Shown piece by piece: positions 1 to 5,187 of a DNA stretch of 5,187 nt. The position numbers and the translations under genes were made by a program. The notes below the pieces were generated by a model. It was not told the origin of the DNA. It did not search any database and saw only the letters and a program-made list of their open reading frames with translations. The stretch comes from CAIKZZ01 sp037443765. GTDB lineage: Bacteria > Pseudomonadota > Gammaproteobacteria > Steroidobacterales > Steroidobacteraceae. The DNA lies in contig JBBINS010000189.1 in NCBI GenBank assembly GCA_037443765.1, positions 1-5,187 on the forward strand. The letters are read 5' to 3'. Numbering within the stretch: the first letter of the stretch is position 1; every line of letters begins with the position of its first letter.

Positions 1-337
1 CGCGGCCAACTGCGTCTGGCTCGGCAAGGACGGCGACACGGTGCGCTTTCGCCTCGAGCGTCGCAGCGACGCGCTCCGCACGCCGCAGACCGAGGAGCGC
101 CTCGCGCAGGCGCTCGGCCGCCACTACGGTGCCGCGATCCGGGTGCTGATCGAGCGCGACGACGGCCCGGCCGCGGTGCCGGTCGCGGCCGACACGCCCG
201 CCAAGATCGAGGCCCGCGCGGTCGCGGCCGAGATCGCCGCGGCGCGCGCGGCGCTCGAGGTCGAGCCCGCCGTGCGCGCGCTCAAGGAACGCTTCGGCGC
301 GAGCGTCGCGCCGGACACGATCAAGCCCAACCGCTGA
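1..337 (+). CDS. dnaX: DNA polymerase III subunit tau, C-terminal end (5' truncated by window)
   Basis: This is the last 111 codons of dnaX, read in the frame beginning at base 2 and ending at a TGA at 335-337; the start and the ATPase domains lie outside the window. DnaX is the clamp-loader ATPase subunit, and its full-length tau form also ties the loader to the polymerase core (alpha subunit) and DnaB helicase at the fork. The fragment corresponds to tau domain V, the alpha-binding region: it has the VRFRLERRSD strand, the helix TEERLAQALGRHYG, the strand IRVLIERDD and a terminal FGA...APDTIKPNR that resembles the E. coli ending FDAELDEESIRPI. An alanine-rich helix precedes this end. Its presence implies a tau-type, full-length product; whether a shorter gamma form is made by frameshifting cannot be judged here. 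The identification rests on remembered similarity plus synteny with ybaB-recR, which is the standard order. Internal GTG codons such as the one at 41 are not starts. Confidence 0.93.
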   Translation, partial: AANCVWLGKDGDTVRFRLERRSDALRTPQTEERLAQALGRHYGAAIRVLIERDDGPAAVPVAADTPAKIEARAVAAEIAAARAALEVEPAVRALKERFGASVAPDTIKPNR

Positions 338-342
338 GGTCC

Positions 343-348
343 GAGGAG
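343..348 (+). promoter_or_regulatory. Shine-Dalgarno site of ybaB
   Basis: GAGGAG lies 6 bases before the ATG at 355, within the 17-base gap between the dnaX stop and ybaB. It is the clearest ribosome binding site in the window and fixes the ybaB start. No promoter is visible in this gap, so ybaB is most likely read from the dnaX transcript. Confidence 0.8.
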
Positions 349-354
349 CGACAG

Positions 355-678
355 ATGAAGGGTGGAATCGGCAACCTGATGCGCCAGGCGCAGCAGATGC
401 AGGAAAATCTCCAGAAGGCGCAGGCCGAGCTCGCCTCGCTCGAGGTCACCGGCGAGGCCGGTGGCGGCATGGTCAAGGTGCTGATGAACGGCAAGCACGA
501 GGTGCGCCGCGTGACCATCGACCCGAGCGTCGCGGGCGACGACCGCGAGCTGCTCGAGGACCTCGTGACGGCCGCCATCAACGACGCGGTCCGCAAGGTC
601 GAGTCGACGACGCAGGCGAAGTTCGCCGGCATGATGGGCGGCATGCAGCTGCCGCCCGGGTTCAAGATGCCGTTCTGA
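355..678 (+). CDS. ybaB: YbaB/EbfC family nucleoid-associated protein
   Basis: A 107-residue protein, nearly the same length as E. coli YbaB (109). Members of this family are small homodimeric DNA-binding proteins that coat the nucleoid. An N-terminal amphipathic helix rich in Q, E and K (about residues 4-30, with the motif LMRQAQQMQENLQKAQ) is followed by the family core: LEVTGEAGGGMVKV (29-42), a beta strand, RRVTIDPS (51-58), and an acidic-to-alanine helix ELLEDLVTAAINDA. It ends in the highly conserved MQLPPGFKMPF. The ATG at 355 has a good Shine-Dalgarno site. The gene lies 17 bases after dnaX and 4 bases before recR; the ybaB-recR pairing is widespread and has suggested a link to recombinational repair, although the exact role of YbaB is still not settled. 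No unusual residues or disruptions are seen. Confidence 0.97.
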   Translation: MKGGIGNLMRQAQQMQENLQKAQAELASLEVTGEAGGGMVKVLMNGKHEVRRVTIDPSVAGDDRELLEDLVTAAINDAVRKVESTTQAKFAGMMGGMQLPPGFKMPF

Positions 679-682
679 CGCC

Positions 683-1282
683 GTGAACTACTCGCCGGCA
701 CTCGCCCAGCTGATCGCGACCTTGAGGCGCCTGCCGGGCGTCGGTCCCAAGTCCGCGCAGCGCATGGCCTTCCACCTGCTCGAGCGCGACCGCGAAGGCG
801 CGCTCGAGATCAGTCGCGCGCTCGCGCAGGCGGTGGCCACGATCGGCCAGTGCCGCCGCTGCCGGATGCTGTCCGATTCGGAGCTCTGCCCGATCTGCGC
901 GAGCACGCAGCGGGACCCCGCGCTGCTGTGCGTCGTCGAGTCGCCGGCGGACGTCGTCGCGGTCGAGCAGTCGGGGGGCTTTCGCGGCCGCTACTTCGTG
1001 CTGATGGGCCACCTGTCGCCGCTCGATGGCGTCGGCCCGGCCGAGCTCGGCGTCGGCCAGCTCGAGGCGCTGCTCGACGAGGGCTCGGTGCGCGAGCTGA
1101 TCCTCGCCACCAACCCGACCGTCGAGGGCGACGCCACCGCGCATTTCCTCGGCGAGCTCGCCACGCGCCGCGGCGTGCGCGCGACGCGCATCGCGCACGG
1201 CGTGCCGGTCGGCGGCGAGCTCGAGTACGTCGACGGCGGAACGCTCGCGCACGCGCTCGCCGGCCGCCAGCTGCTCGGTTAG
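683..1282 (+). CDS. recR: Recombination mediator protein RecR
   Basis: A 199-residue RecR (E. coli 201). RecR forms ring-like oligomers and, with RecO and RecF, helps load RecA on SSB-coated single-stranded gaps. All expected parts are visible in order: a helix-hairpin-helix near residues 11-30 with LPGVGPKSAQRMAF; a four-cysteine zinc site C57-x2-C60-x8-C69-x2-C72; a Toprim domain opening at VVESPAD (84-90, with E86) and including GRYFVLMGHLSPLDG and LATNPTVEG; and the C-terminal Walker B-like RIAHGVPVGGELE (169-181). The start is a GTG at 683, four bases after the ybaB stop; it gives the usual short N-terminus (NYSPALAQLI, compare QTSPLLTQLM in E. coli), and no good Shine-Dalgarno is seen, so translation is probably coupled to ybaB. 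The TAG stop (1280-1282) overlaps the stop codon of rsgA on the other strand. Confidence 0.98.
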   Translation: MNYSPALAQLIATLRRLPGVGPKSAQRMAFHLLERDREGALEISRALAQAVATIGQCRRCRMLSDSELCPICASTQRDPALLCVVESPADVVAVEQSGGFRGRYFVLMGHLSPLDGVGPAELGVGQLEALLDEGSVRELILATNPTVEGDATAHFLGELATRRGVRATRIAHGVPVGGELEYVDGGTLAHALAGRQLLG

Positions 1283-2244
1283 CGCCGCGGCCGGCCCCCG
1301 GGCCGCCGGTCCGGGAAGCGCTCGCCGAGCCCGCGGGCGAGCGTCAGCAGCCGCCGGAAGCTCTCGTAGCGCCGCGACCGGATCAGGCCGCCCTCGACCG
1401 CCGCGCGCACCGCGCAGCCGGGCTCCTGGACGTGCAGGCAGTCCTGGAAGCGGCAGCCCGCCGCGGTGCGGTGGATCTCGACGAAGCCCGACGCGACGTG
1501 GCGTGCCTCCGGCACCGGCGGCGCGTAGTCGCGCACGCCCGGCGAGTCGATCAGGTCGCCGCCGCTCGCGAGCCGGTGCAGCACCGCGTGCGTCGTCGTG
1601 TGACGGCCCTCGTCGGTGGCGGCGGAGATCTCCTGGGTCACGGCACGCGCCTCCGGCGCGAGCGCGTTGAGGAGGCTCGACTTGCCGGTCCCAGACTGCC
1701 CGACCAGCACGCTGACCGCGCCCTTGAGGTGGGTCGCGAGCGTCGCGATGCCCGGCGCCGCGCGCGTCGAGCAGTGGACGATGCCGAAGCCGAGCGCGGC
1801 GTAGCCGTCGAGCTCCGCGGCGGCGTCGGCGGCGAGGCCGAGCTCGACCTTGTTGAACGCGATCAGCGCCGTGACGCCGCACCAGGCGGCGCCGGCGAGG
1901 TAGCGGTCGACGACGAACCAGTCGGGCGCCGGCAACGGCGCCGCGACCGCGACCAGCTGCGTCAGGTTCGCGACCACGGGCTCGACCCGGCCGTTCTGCG
2001 TGAGGCGCTCGAGCGTGTTGCGGCGGGGCAGCAGCTCGTAGACCGTGCCGTAGGACTCGCCCGCGCTCGCGTAGCCCCAGCGGGCCTCGTCGCCGCAGAC
2101 GGCGGCGAGGCGGCGCCCGTGCAGCCGGCACGGGGTGCGCGCGCCGGCGGCGTCCTCGACGACGACCTGGCGGCCGTGGCTCGCGACGATGCGCCCGGCG
2201 GCGAGCGGCACGCCCGTCCCGCCGTCCGCGGCGCCGCGCTTCAC
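1279..2244 (-). CDS. rsgA: Small ribosomal subunit biogenesis GTPase RsgA
   Basis: A 321-residue circularly permuted GTPase of the YjeQ/RsgA family, which binds late 30S particles, checks the decoding centre and drives release of RbfA. An N-terminal OB fold (about 15-75) is followed by the permuted G domain: G4 at NKVEL (131-135), G1/P-loop GQSGTGKSS (182-190), the switch segment with GRHTTTHA (213-220), and G3 DSPG (233-236, as in E. coli DSPGVREF). The C-terminal zinc finger is complete: C264-x4-C269-x-H271-x5-C277. The G4 motif has E134 where D is expected. The N-terminal tail is shorter than in E. coli. The start is taken as GTG at 2244, directly after the TGA of the upstream peptidase gene and in the same frame, which suggests termination-reinitiation; a second GTG at codon 12 (2211) is a possible alternative. 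The gene ends in TAA (1281-1279), sharing bases with the recR stop. Confidence 0.96.
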   Translation of the reverse strand: MKRGAADGGTGVPLAAGRIVASHGRQVVVEDAAGARTPCRLHGRRLAAVCGDEARWGYASAGESYGTVYELLPRRNTLERLTQNGRVEPVVANLTQLVAVAAPLPAPDWFVVDRYLAGAAWCGVTALIAFNKVELGLAADAAAELDGYAALGFGIVHCSTRAAPGIATLATHLKGAVSVLVGQSGTGKSSLLNALAPEARAVTQEISAATDEGRHTTTHAVLHRLASGGDLIDSPGVRDYAPPVPEARHVASGFVEIHRTAAGCRFQDCLHVQEPGCAVRAAVEGGLIRSRRYESFRRLLTLARGLGERFPDRRPGGRPRR

Positions 2245-3486
2245 TCAGCCGCCCCGCTCGAGGGCCGCGATCCGGGCCAGCGCCGGCGGATGCGAATCGT
2301 GCCAGGCGGAGTAGAGCGGGTCCGGCGTCAGCGCCGCGGCATTGTCGCGGTAGAGCTTGACGAGCGCCGAGGCGAGCAGCCGGGCCTCGGCGTGCGCGGC
2401 GGCGAAGCGGTCGGCCTGGTACTCGTGGCGCCGCGACCACCAGCTGCCGAGCGGTGCGAGCAGGAACGTGAACACCGGCACCACGAGCGCGAACAGCGCG
2501 AGCGCCGCGTGTGGCGAGGGCGTCGGCACGCCGAGCGCCGTGTAGAACCCGGGCGCCTGCGCGGCGCGCCCGAGCACCGCGAAGCCGACCAGCGCGCTCG
2601 CGAAGCCGAGCGCCAGCCGCTGGCGGATGTGATGCAGGCGGAAGTGGCCGAGCTCGTGCGCCAGCACGGCCTCGACTTCGCCCGGCACGAGGCGCTCGAC
2701 CAGCGTGTCGAAGAGCACGATGCGCTTGTGGCGGCCGAAGCCGGTGAAATAGGCGTTGCCGTGGCTCGAGCGGCGCGAGCCGTCCATGACGAACACGCCC
2801 TCGCTCGAGAAGCCGCACTTGTGCATGACGCGCTCGACCGCCTCCCGCAGCGCGCCGGCCTCGAGCGGCCGGAAGCGGTTGAACAGCGGCGCGATGAACC
2901 GGGGCCAGAGGAAGCTGATGGCGAGGCCGAACGCGACCCAGGCGGCCCACGCCCACAGCCACCAGGCGCGGCCGGCGGCGTTCATCAGCACGAGGATCAG
3001 CGCCAGCAGCGGCACGCCGAGCGCGACGCCGAGGGCGAGCGAGCGGGCGAGGTCGGCGAGGTAGAGGCCGACCGTCGTGCGGTTGAAGCCGAAGCGCGCC
3101 TCGATGCGGAACGTCGAGTAGAGCTCGAAGGGCAGGCCCGCCGCCGACATCGCGAGCGCGAGCAGCCCGAGCGTCGCGACGCCGTACGCGAGCGGCGACC
3201 AGCCGAGGCGGGCCACCCACGCATCGAGCGCCGCGAGGCCGCCGCCGAGCGTGACGCCGAGCAGCACGGCCGCGTCCCACAGCAGTTCGAGGCGCGCGAG
3301 CCGGAGGCGCGCGGTCGTGTAGTCGGCGGCACGCGCGTGGTCGGCGGCGCTGATGGCGGCGGCGAACGGCGCCGGCACCTCGTCACGGTGGCGCAGGAGC
3401 GCGGCGAGCTGGCGGCTCGCGAGCCAGTAGCGGATCGCGACCATGGCGCCGAGCGCGAGCAGGAAGGCGGTGGTGAGGATCGGCAT
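2245..3486 (-). CDS. M48 family (Ste24/CAAX-protease-like) integral membrane zinc metallopeptidase
   Basis: A 413-residue membrane peptidase. The zinc site is HELGH (H277, E278, H281), with the third ligand E355 in RRHEYQADRFA (E-x3-D). The N-terminal half matches the M48 N-terminal domain: YTTARLRLARLELLWD (56-71) and LPFELYSTFRIEARFGFN (118-135). Upstream of the zinc site is SSHGNAYFTGFGRHKRIVLFDTL (split around 240-262), and the end carries SHPPALARI. Hydrophobic segments lie at about 4-20, 70-90, 98-118, 148-170, 174-196, 290-306 and 326-348. Seven segments and more than 400 residues fit Ste24 (M48A) better than the shorter HtpX. Bacteria lack ordinary CAAX prenylation, so membrane protein quality control is the likely role (inference). 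The open frame continues upstream to 4065, but that part is antisense to orn and shows no domain; ATG at 3486 begins exactly at the first membrane helix. It leads a two-gene operon with rsgA. Confidence 0.93.
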   Translation of the reverse strand: MPILTTAFLLALGAMVAIRYWLASRQLAALLRHRDEVPAPFAAAISAADHARAADYTTARLRLARLELLWDAAVLLGVTLGGGLAALDAWVARLGWSPLAYGVATLGLLALAMSAAGLPFELYSTFRIEARFGFNRTTVGLYLADLARSLALGVALGVPLLALILVLMNAAGRAWWLWAWAAWVAFGLAISFLWPRFIAPLFNRFRPLEAGALREAVERVMHKCGFSSEGVFVMDGSRRSSHGNAYFTGFGRHKRIVLFDTLVERLVPGEVEAVLAHELGHFRLHHIRQRLALGFASALVGFAVLGRAAQAPGFYTALGVPTPSPHAALALFALVVPVFTFLLAPLGSWWSRRHEYQADRFAAAHAEARLLASALVKLYRDNAAALTPDPLYSAWHDSHPPALARIAALERGG

Positions 3487-3510
3487 CCGGGTCCCCGAAG
3501 GAGGCGGCAC

Positions 3511-3526
3511 TCTAGCCTCTGCTAGA
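3511..3526. repeat. Perfect 6-4-6 inverted repeat between divergent genes
   Basis: TCTAGC, spacer CTCT, GCTAGA: a perfect 6-bp inverted repeat centred in the 60-bp gap between the peptidase gene and orn. Its arms contain the only two CTAG tetranucleotides that I find in the window. The right arm forms part of the + strand -10 box and the left arm part of the minus strand -10 box, so the symmetry may simply reflect two divergent -10 elements, or it may be an operator for a dimeric regulator. The symmetry is certain; the function is inferred. Confidence 0.6.
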
Positions 3527-3528
3527 AT
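3520..3528 (+). promoter_or_regulatory. Candidate extended -10 promoter of orn
   Basis: TGCTAGAAT combines the extended -10 dinucleotide TG-n (3520-3522) with TAGAAT (3523-3528; 5 of 6 to TATAAT). No recognisable -35 box is found 16-18 bases upstream, where the sequence is G-rich; extended -10 promoters can work without one. Transcription would begin near 3535 and leave a leader of about 12 bases before the orn ATG at 3547, which lacks a proper Shine-Dalgarno site. Confidence 0.55.
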
Positions 3529-3546
3529 CACCGGCAACCCGAGCCC

Positions 3547-4101
3547 ATGCCGCAGCACCAAGACAATCTCGCCTGGATCGATCTGGAGATGACCGGGCTC
3601 GTGCCCGAGTCCGACCGGATCATCGAGATCGCGACCGTCGTCACCGACCGCGACCTCAACGTGCTGGCCGAGGGGCCGGTGATCGCCGTGCGTCAGAGCG
3701 AGGAGGCCCTCGCCCGGATGGACGACTGGAACCAGCGCACCCACGGCGACAGCGGCCTGATCGCGCGCGTGCGCGCGAGCACGGTCGACGAGGCCGACGC
3801 CGAGCGGCGCACGCTCGCGTTCCTCGAGGAGTGGCTGCCGGCGGGCCGCTCGCCGATGTGCGGCAACAGCATCTGCCAGGACCGGCGCTTCCTCGCGTGC
3901 TGGATGCCGTCGCTCGAGCGGCACTTCCACTACCGCAACCTCGACGTCAGCACGCTCAAGGAGCTCGCCAGGCGCTGGGCGCCGCGCGTGCTTGCCGGCG
4001 TCACCAAGGGCGGCGCGCACCGCGCCCTCGACGACGTGCTGGACTCGATCAAGGAGCTGCGGCACTACCGCGCCACGTTCCTGCGCGTCGACGCCCCGTG
4101 A
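3547..4101 (+). CDS. orn: Oligoribonuclease
   Basis: A 184-residue DEDDh 3'-5' exoribonuclease (E. coli 181). Orn degrades the 2-5 nt RNAs left by other RNases, including the linear dinucleotide pGpG from cyclic-di-GMP breakdown, and acts as a homodimer in the cytoplasm. The catalytic set is complete: D12 and E14 in WIDLEMTGL, D112 in NSICQDRRF, and H158 and D163 in AHRALDDV. Other family blocks are DRIIEIATVVTD (23-34), the MDDWNQRTH segment (58-66) and LDVSTLKELARRW (132-144). The ATG at 3547 gives the standard short N-terminus (MPQHQDNLAWIDLE, compare MSANENNLIWIDLE). There is no clear Shine-Dalgarno, and the predicted leader is very short. Its TGA stop overlaps the GTG start of the next gene. 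Orn is divergent from rsgA in E. coli too; here a peptidase gene separates them. Confidence 0.98.
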   Translation: MPQHQDNLAWIDLEMTGLVPESDRIIEIATVVTDRDLNVLAEGPVIAVRQSEEALARMDDWNQRTHGDSGLIARVRASTVDEADAERRTLAFLEEWLPAGRSPMCGNSICQDRRFLACWMPSLERHFHYRNLDVSTLKELARRWAPRVLAGVTKGGAHRALDDVLDSIKELRHYRATFLRVDAP

Positions 4102-5187
4102 CGAGGCTGCCGGCCGCGCGGCTGCTGGTGCTGCTCGTGCCGGTCGCGCTCGTGGGACTGATCGGGCGCGTCTACTACACGCCCGACGAGCCGCGCGAGG
4201 CGAGCATGGTCGTCGCCATGGCGCACCAGGCGGACCGGGCGCTGCCGGAACTCGCCGGGCGGCCGTTCGCGGAGAAGCCGCCGCTCCTCTACTGGCTCGG
4301 CGGCGCGTCCGTCGCGGCCTTCGGGCCGTCGCCCGCGGCGGCGCGGCTGCCGAACCTGCTCTACCTGCTGGTCGCGGCGCTCGCGACCGGCGCGCTCGTC
4401 GCGCGGGCGGCGGGCGCCGCCGCCGGCTTCGCCGCCGGCATCGCGGCGGCGACGATGCTGCAGCTCTACCAGGTGCTGATCTGGCTCGCGACCGACGCGC
4501 CGCTCGTCGCCGGCGTCGCGGTCGCGCTGCTCGGCGCCTACCTCGGGCTCACCGCCGCCGACCCCGCCGCGCGGCGCCGCGGCTACCTCGTGCTGCACCT
4601 CGGGCTCGTGGTCGCGTTCTTCGCCAAGGGCTTCGCCGGCTGGATGGTGCCGGGCTCGGCCTGGCTCACGGTCGTCGTGCTCGAGCGGCGCTGGCGCGAG
4701 TGCCTGCGCGCCGAGCTCTGGGCCGGCGCGCCGCTCACCGTGCTCGCGATCGGCGCGTGGGTGGCGTGGGTCGCGACCCGGGCCGACGGCGCGGCCTCCC
4801 TCAAGGTCCTGTTCTGGTACAACCTCGTCGGGCGCGCCGTGCCGCTCGCGTCGCCGTCCGGCTTCGCCTACGCGGCCGGCCACGCCAACTCGCCCGGCAA
4901 GTACCTGCTCGAGCTGCCGCTCTACCTGCTGCCGTGGACCGCGCTCGCGATCGCGGCGCTGCGGCGCGTGCCGCGGGGACTGCGGCGGCGCGATCCGGAG
5001 GGCACGGCGTGGCGGCTCGCGCTTGGCGCGTTCGCGCTGCCGACGCTGCTCCTGTCGCTGGCCGCGACCGCGCGCGGCGTCTACTACGCGCCGCCGGCGC
5101 TCGGCTTCGCGGTGCTCGTCGGGCTCTATGTCGGCAGCGCCGGCGCCGCGCTCGACCGCGCCGACCGCATCGCCTGGCGCGCCACCG
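4098..5187 (+). CDS. ArnT/PMT-like polytopic membrane glycosyltransferase (3' truncated by window)
   Basis: An open frame from GTG 4098 runs to the window edge without a stop (363 codons visible). It resembles the GT-C superfamily of ArnT (lipid A aminoarabinose transferase) and related PMT_2-type enzymes, which move a sugar from a polyprenyl-phosphate donor onto lipid or protein at the periplasmic face. Visible motifs are the catalytic-type acidic loop after helix 1, TPDEPREASMV (28-38, D30/E31); the EKPPLLYWL block (59-67) followed by AARLPNLL; a second Asp in WLATDAPL (D133); FFAKGFAGWMVP (174-185); HANSPGKYLLELPLYLLPW (262-280); and ARGVYYAPPALG (325-336), in the place of the family's K-x-P-Y-Y-x-L-P block. 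About ten hydrophobic segments are spread through the rest. The GTGA overlap with orn (4 bp) implies a shared transcript and coupled translation. Acceptor and sugar cannot be inferred; ArnT itself is about 550 residues, so roughly a third is missing. Confidence 0.85.
   Translation, partial: MTRLPAARLLVLLVPVALVGLIGRVYYTPDEPREASMVVAMAHQADRALPELAGRPFAEKPPLLYWLGGASVAAFGPSPAAARLPNLLYLLVAALATGALVARAAGAAAGFAAGIAAATMLQLYQVLIWLATDAPLVAGVAVALLGAYLGLTAADPAARRRGYLVLHLGLVVAFFAKGFAGWMVPGSAWLTVVVLERRWRECLRAELWAGAPLTVLAIGAWVAWVATRADGAASLKVLFWYNLVGRAVPLASPSGFAYAAGHANSPGKYLLELPLYLLPWTALAIAALRRVPRGLRRRDPEGTAWRLALGAFALPTLLLSLAATARGVYYAPPALGFAVLVGLYVGSAGAALDRADRIAWRAT

Larger units (their letters stand above)
3509..3537 (-). 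promoter_or_regulatory. Candidate sigma-70 promoter of the peptidase-rsgA operon
   Basis: On the minus strand, TTGCCG (3537-3532; 4 of 6 to TTGACA) is separated by exactly 17 bases from TAGAGT (3514-3509; 4 of 6 to TATAAT). Transcription would begin near 3502 and leave a leader of about 16 bases before the ATG at 3486. The spacing is ideal, but both boxes are only partial matches, so this is a prediction. It overlaps the candidate orn promoter almost completely. Confidence 0.45.

Noticed and set aside
124..701. Minus-strand frames of 124 and 126 codons across the dnaX end and ybaB
   Set aside because: They are antisense to conserved genes, serine/alanine-rich and without recognisable domains.
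1287..1306. Hairpin GCGGCC...GGCCGC just past the recR stop, considered as a terminator
   Set aside because: The 6-bp stem with an 8-base loop is not followed by a T-run on either strand, and it lies in the last codons of rsgA. In DNA this GC-rich such stems arise by chance.
662..3280. An 872-codon open frame on the minus strand covering recR, rsgA and most of the peptidase gene
   Set aside because: It is arginine- and alanine-rich low-complexity sequence, antisense to recR and out of frame with rsgA and the peptidase. The true genes account for all of it.
3498..3504. AAGGAGG on the + strand, a near-perfect Shine-Dalgarno
   Set aside because: No start codon follows within 5-12 bases; orn begins 42 bases further on, and the word lies upstream of the predicted orn transcription start.
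850..3525. An 891-codon open frame on the + strand spanning recR, rsgA and the peptidase gene
   Set aside because: It lies out of frame within recR and antisense to two well-identified genes, is dominated by R, A, E and G, and shows no domain. It is a product of high GC, where stop codons are rare in shadow frames.
3487..4065. Upstream extension of the peptidase frame by 193 codons
   Set aside because: It is antisense to orn and has no hydrophobic or conserved segment. The ATG at 3486 begins directly at the first membrane helix and has a plausible promoter just upstream.
4065..4883. A 272-codon minus-strand frame
   Set aside because: It is antisense to the glycosyltransferase, whose frame has clear family motifs; the product is charged low-complexity sequence.
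1..5187. Search for tRNA or rRNA genes, CRISPR repeats, insertion sequences and phage genes
   Set aside because: None seen. Genes fill essentially the whole window; the largest non-coding gap is 60 bp, and no spaced direct repeats or transposase-like proteins are present.

Overview
The window is a very GC-rich piece of bacterial chromosome carrying seven tightly packed housekeeping and membrane-protein genes and no mobile element, RNA gene or CRISPR array. The proteins (tau-type DnaX tail, YbaB, RecR, RsgA, Orn) closely match, from memory, the Escherichia coli versions, and orn is typical of Gamma- and Betaproteobacteria. I therefore infer a high-GC gamma- or betaproteobacterium; genus cannot be read from the sequence.

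Layout. (1) A rightward cluster: the 3' end of dnaX (1-337, cut at the left edge), ybaB (355-678) and recR (683-1282), the classic dnaX-ybaB-recR recombination/replication operon. (2) A leftward pair meeting it head-on: a seven-helix M48A (Ste24-type) metallopeptidase (3486 down to 2245) followed without a gap by rsgA (2244 down to 1279). The recR and rsgA stop codons share bases, so there is no intergenic space between the converging operons. (3) A 60-bp divergent intergenic region (3487-3546) with candidate promoters for both directions laid over one perfect inverted repeat. (4) A second rightward pair: orn (3547-4101) and, overlapping it by 4 bp, a polytopic ArnT/PMT-like glycosyltransferase (4098 to the right edge, cut).

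How the genes relate. dnaX supplies the clamp-loader tau/gamma subunit, ybaB a nucleoid-associated protein, and recR the RecF/RecO partner in recombinational repair. rsgA (30S maturation GTPase) and orn (final step of RNA decay) are divergent neighbours in many proteobacteria; here the peptidase gene sits between them and leads the rsgA transcript. The glycosyltransferase probably transfers a sugar from a polyprenyl-phosphate donor at the periplasmic face, with its acceptor unknown.

I found no clearly new biological system. The points most worth a second look are the overlapping divergent promoters built on the only two CTAG sites in the window, the shared stop codons of recR and rsgA, the NKxE instead of NKxD guanine-specificity motif in RsgA, and the pattern of GTG starts at every translationally coupled junction. 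Several very long open frames spanning multiple genes are composition artefacts and are listed as rejected.
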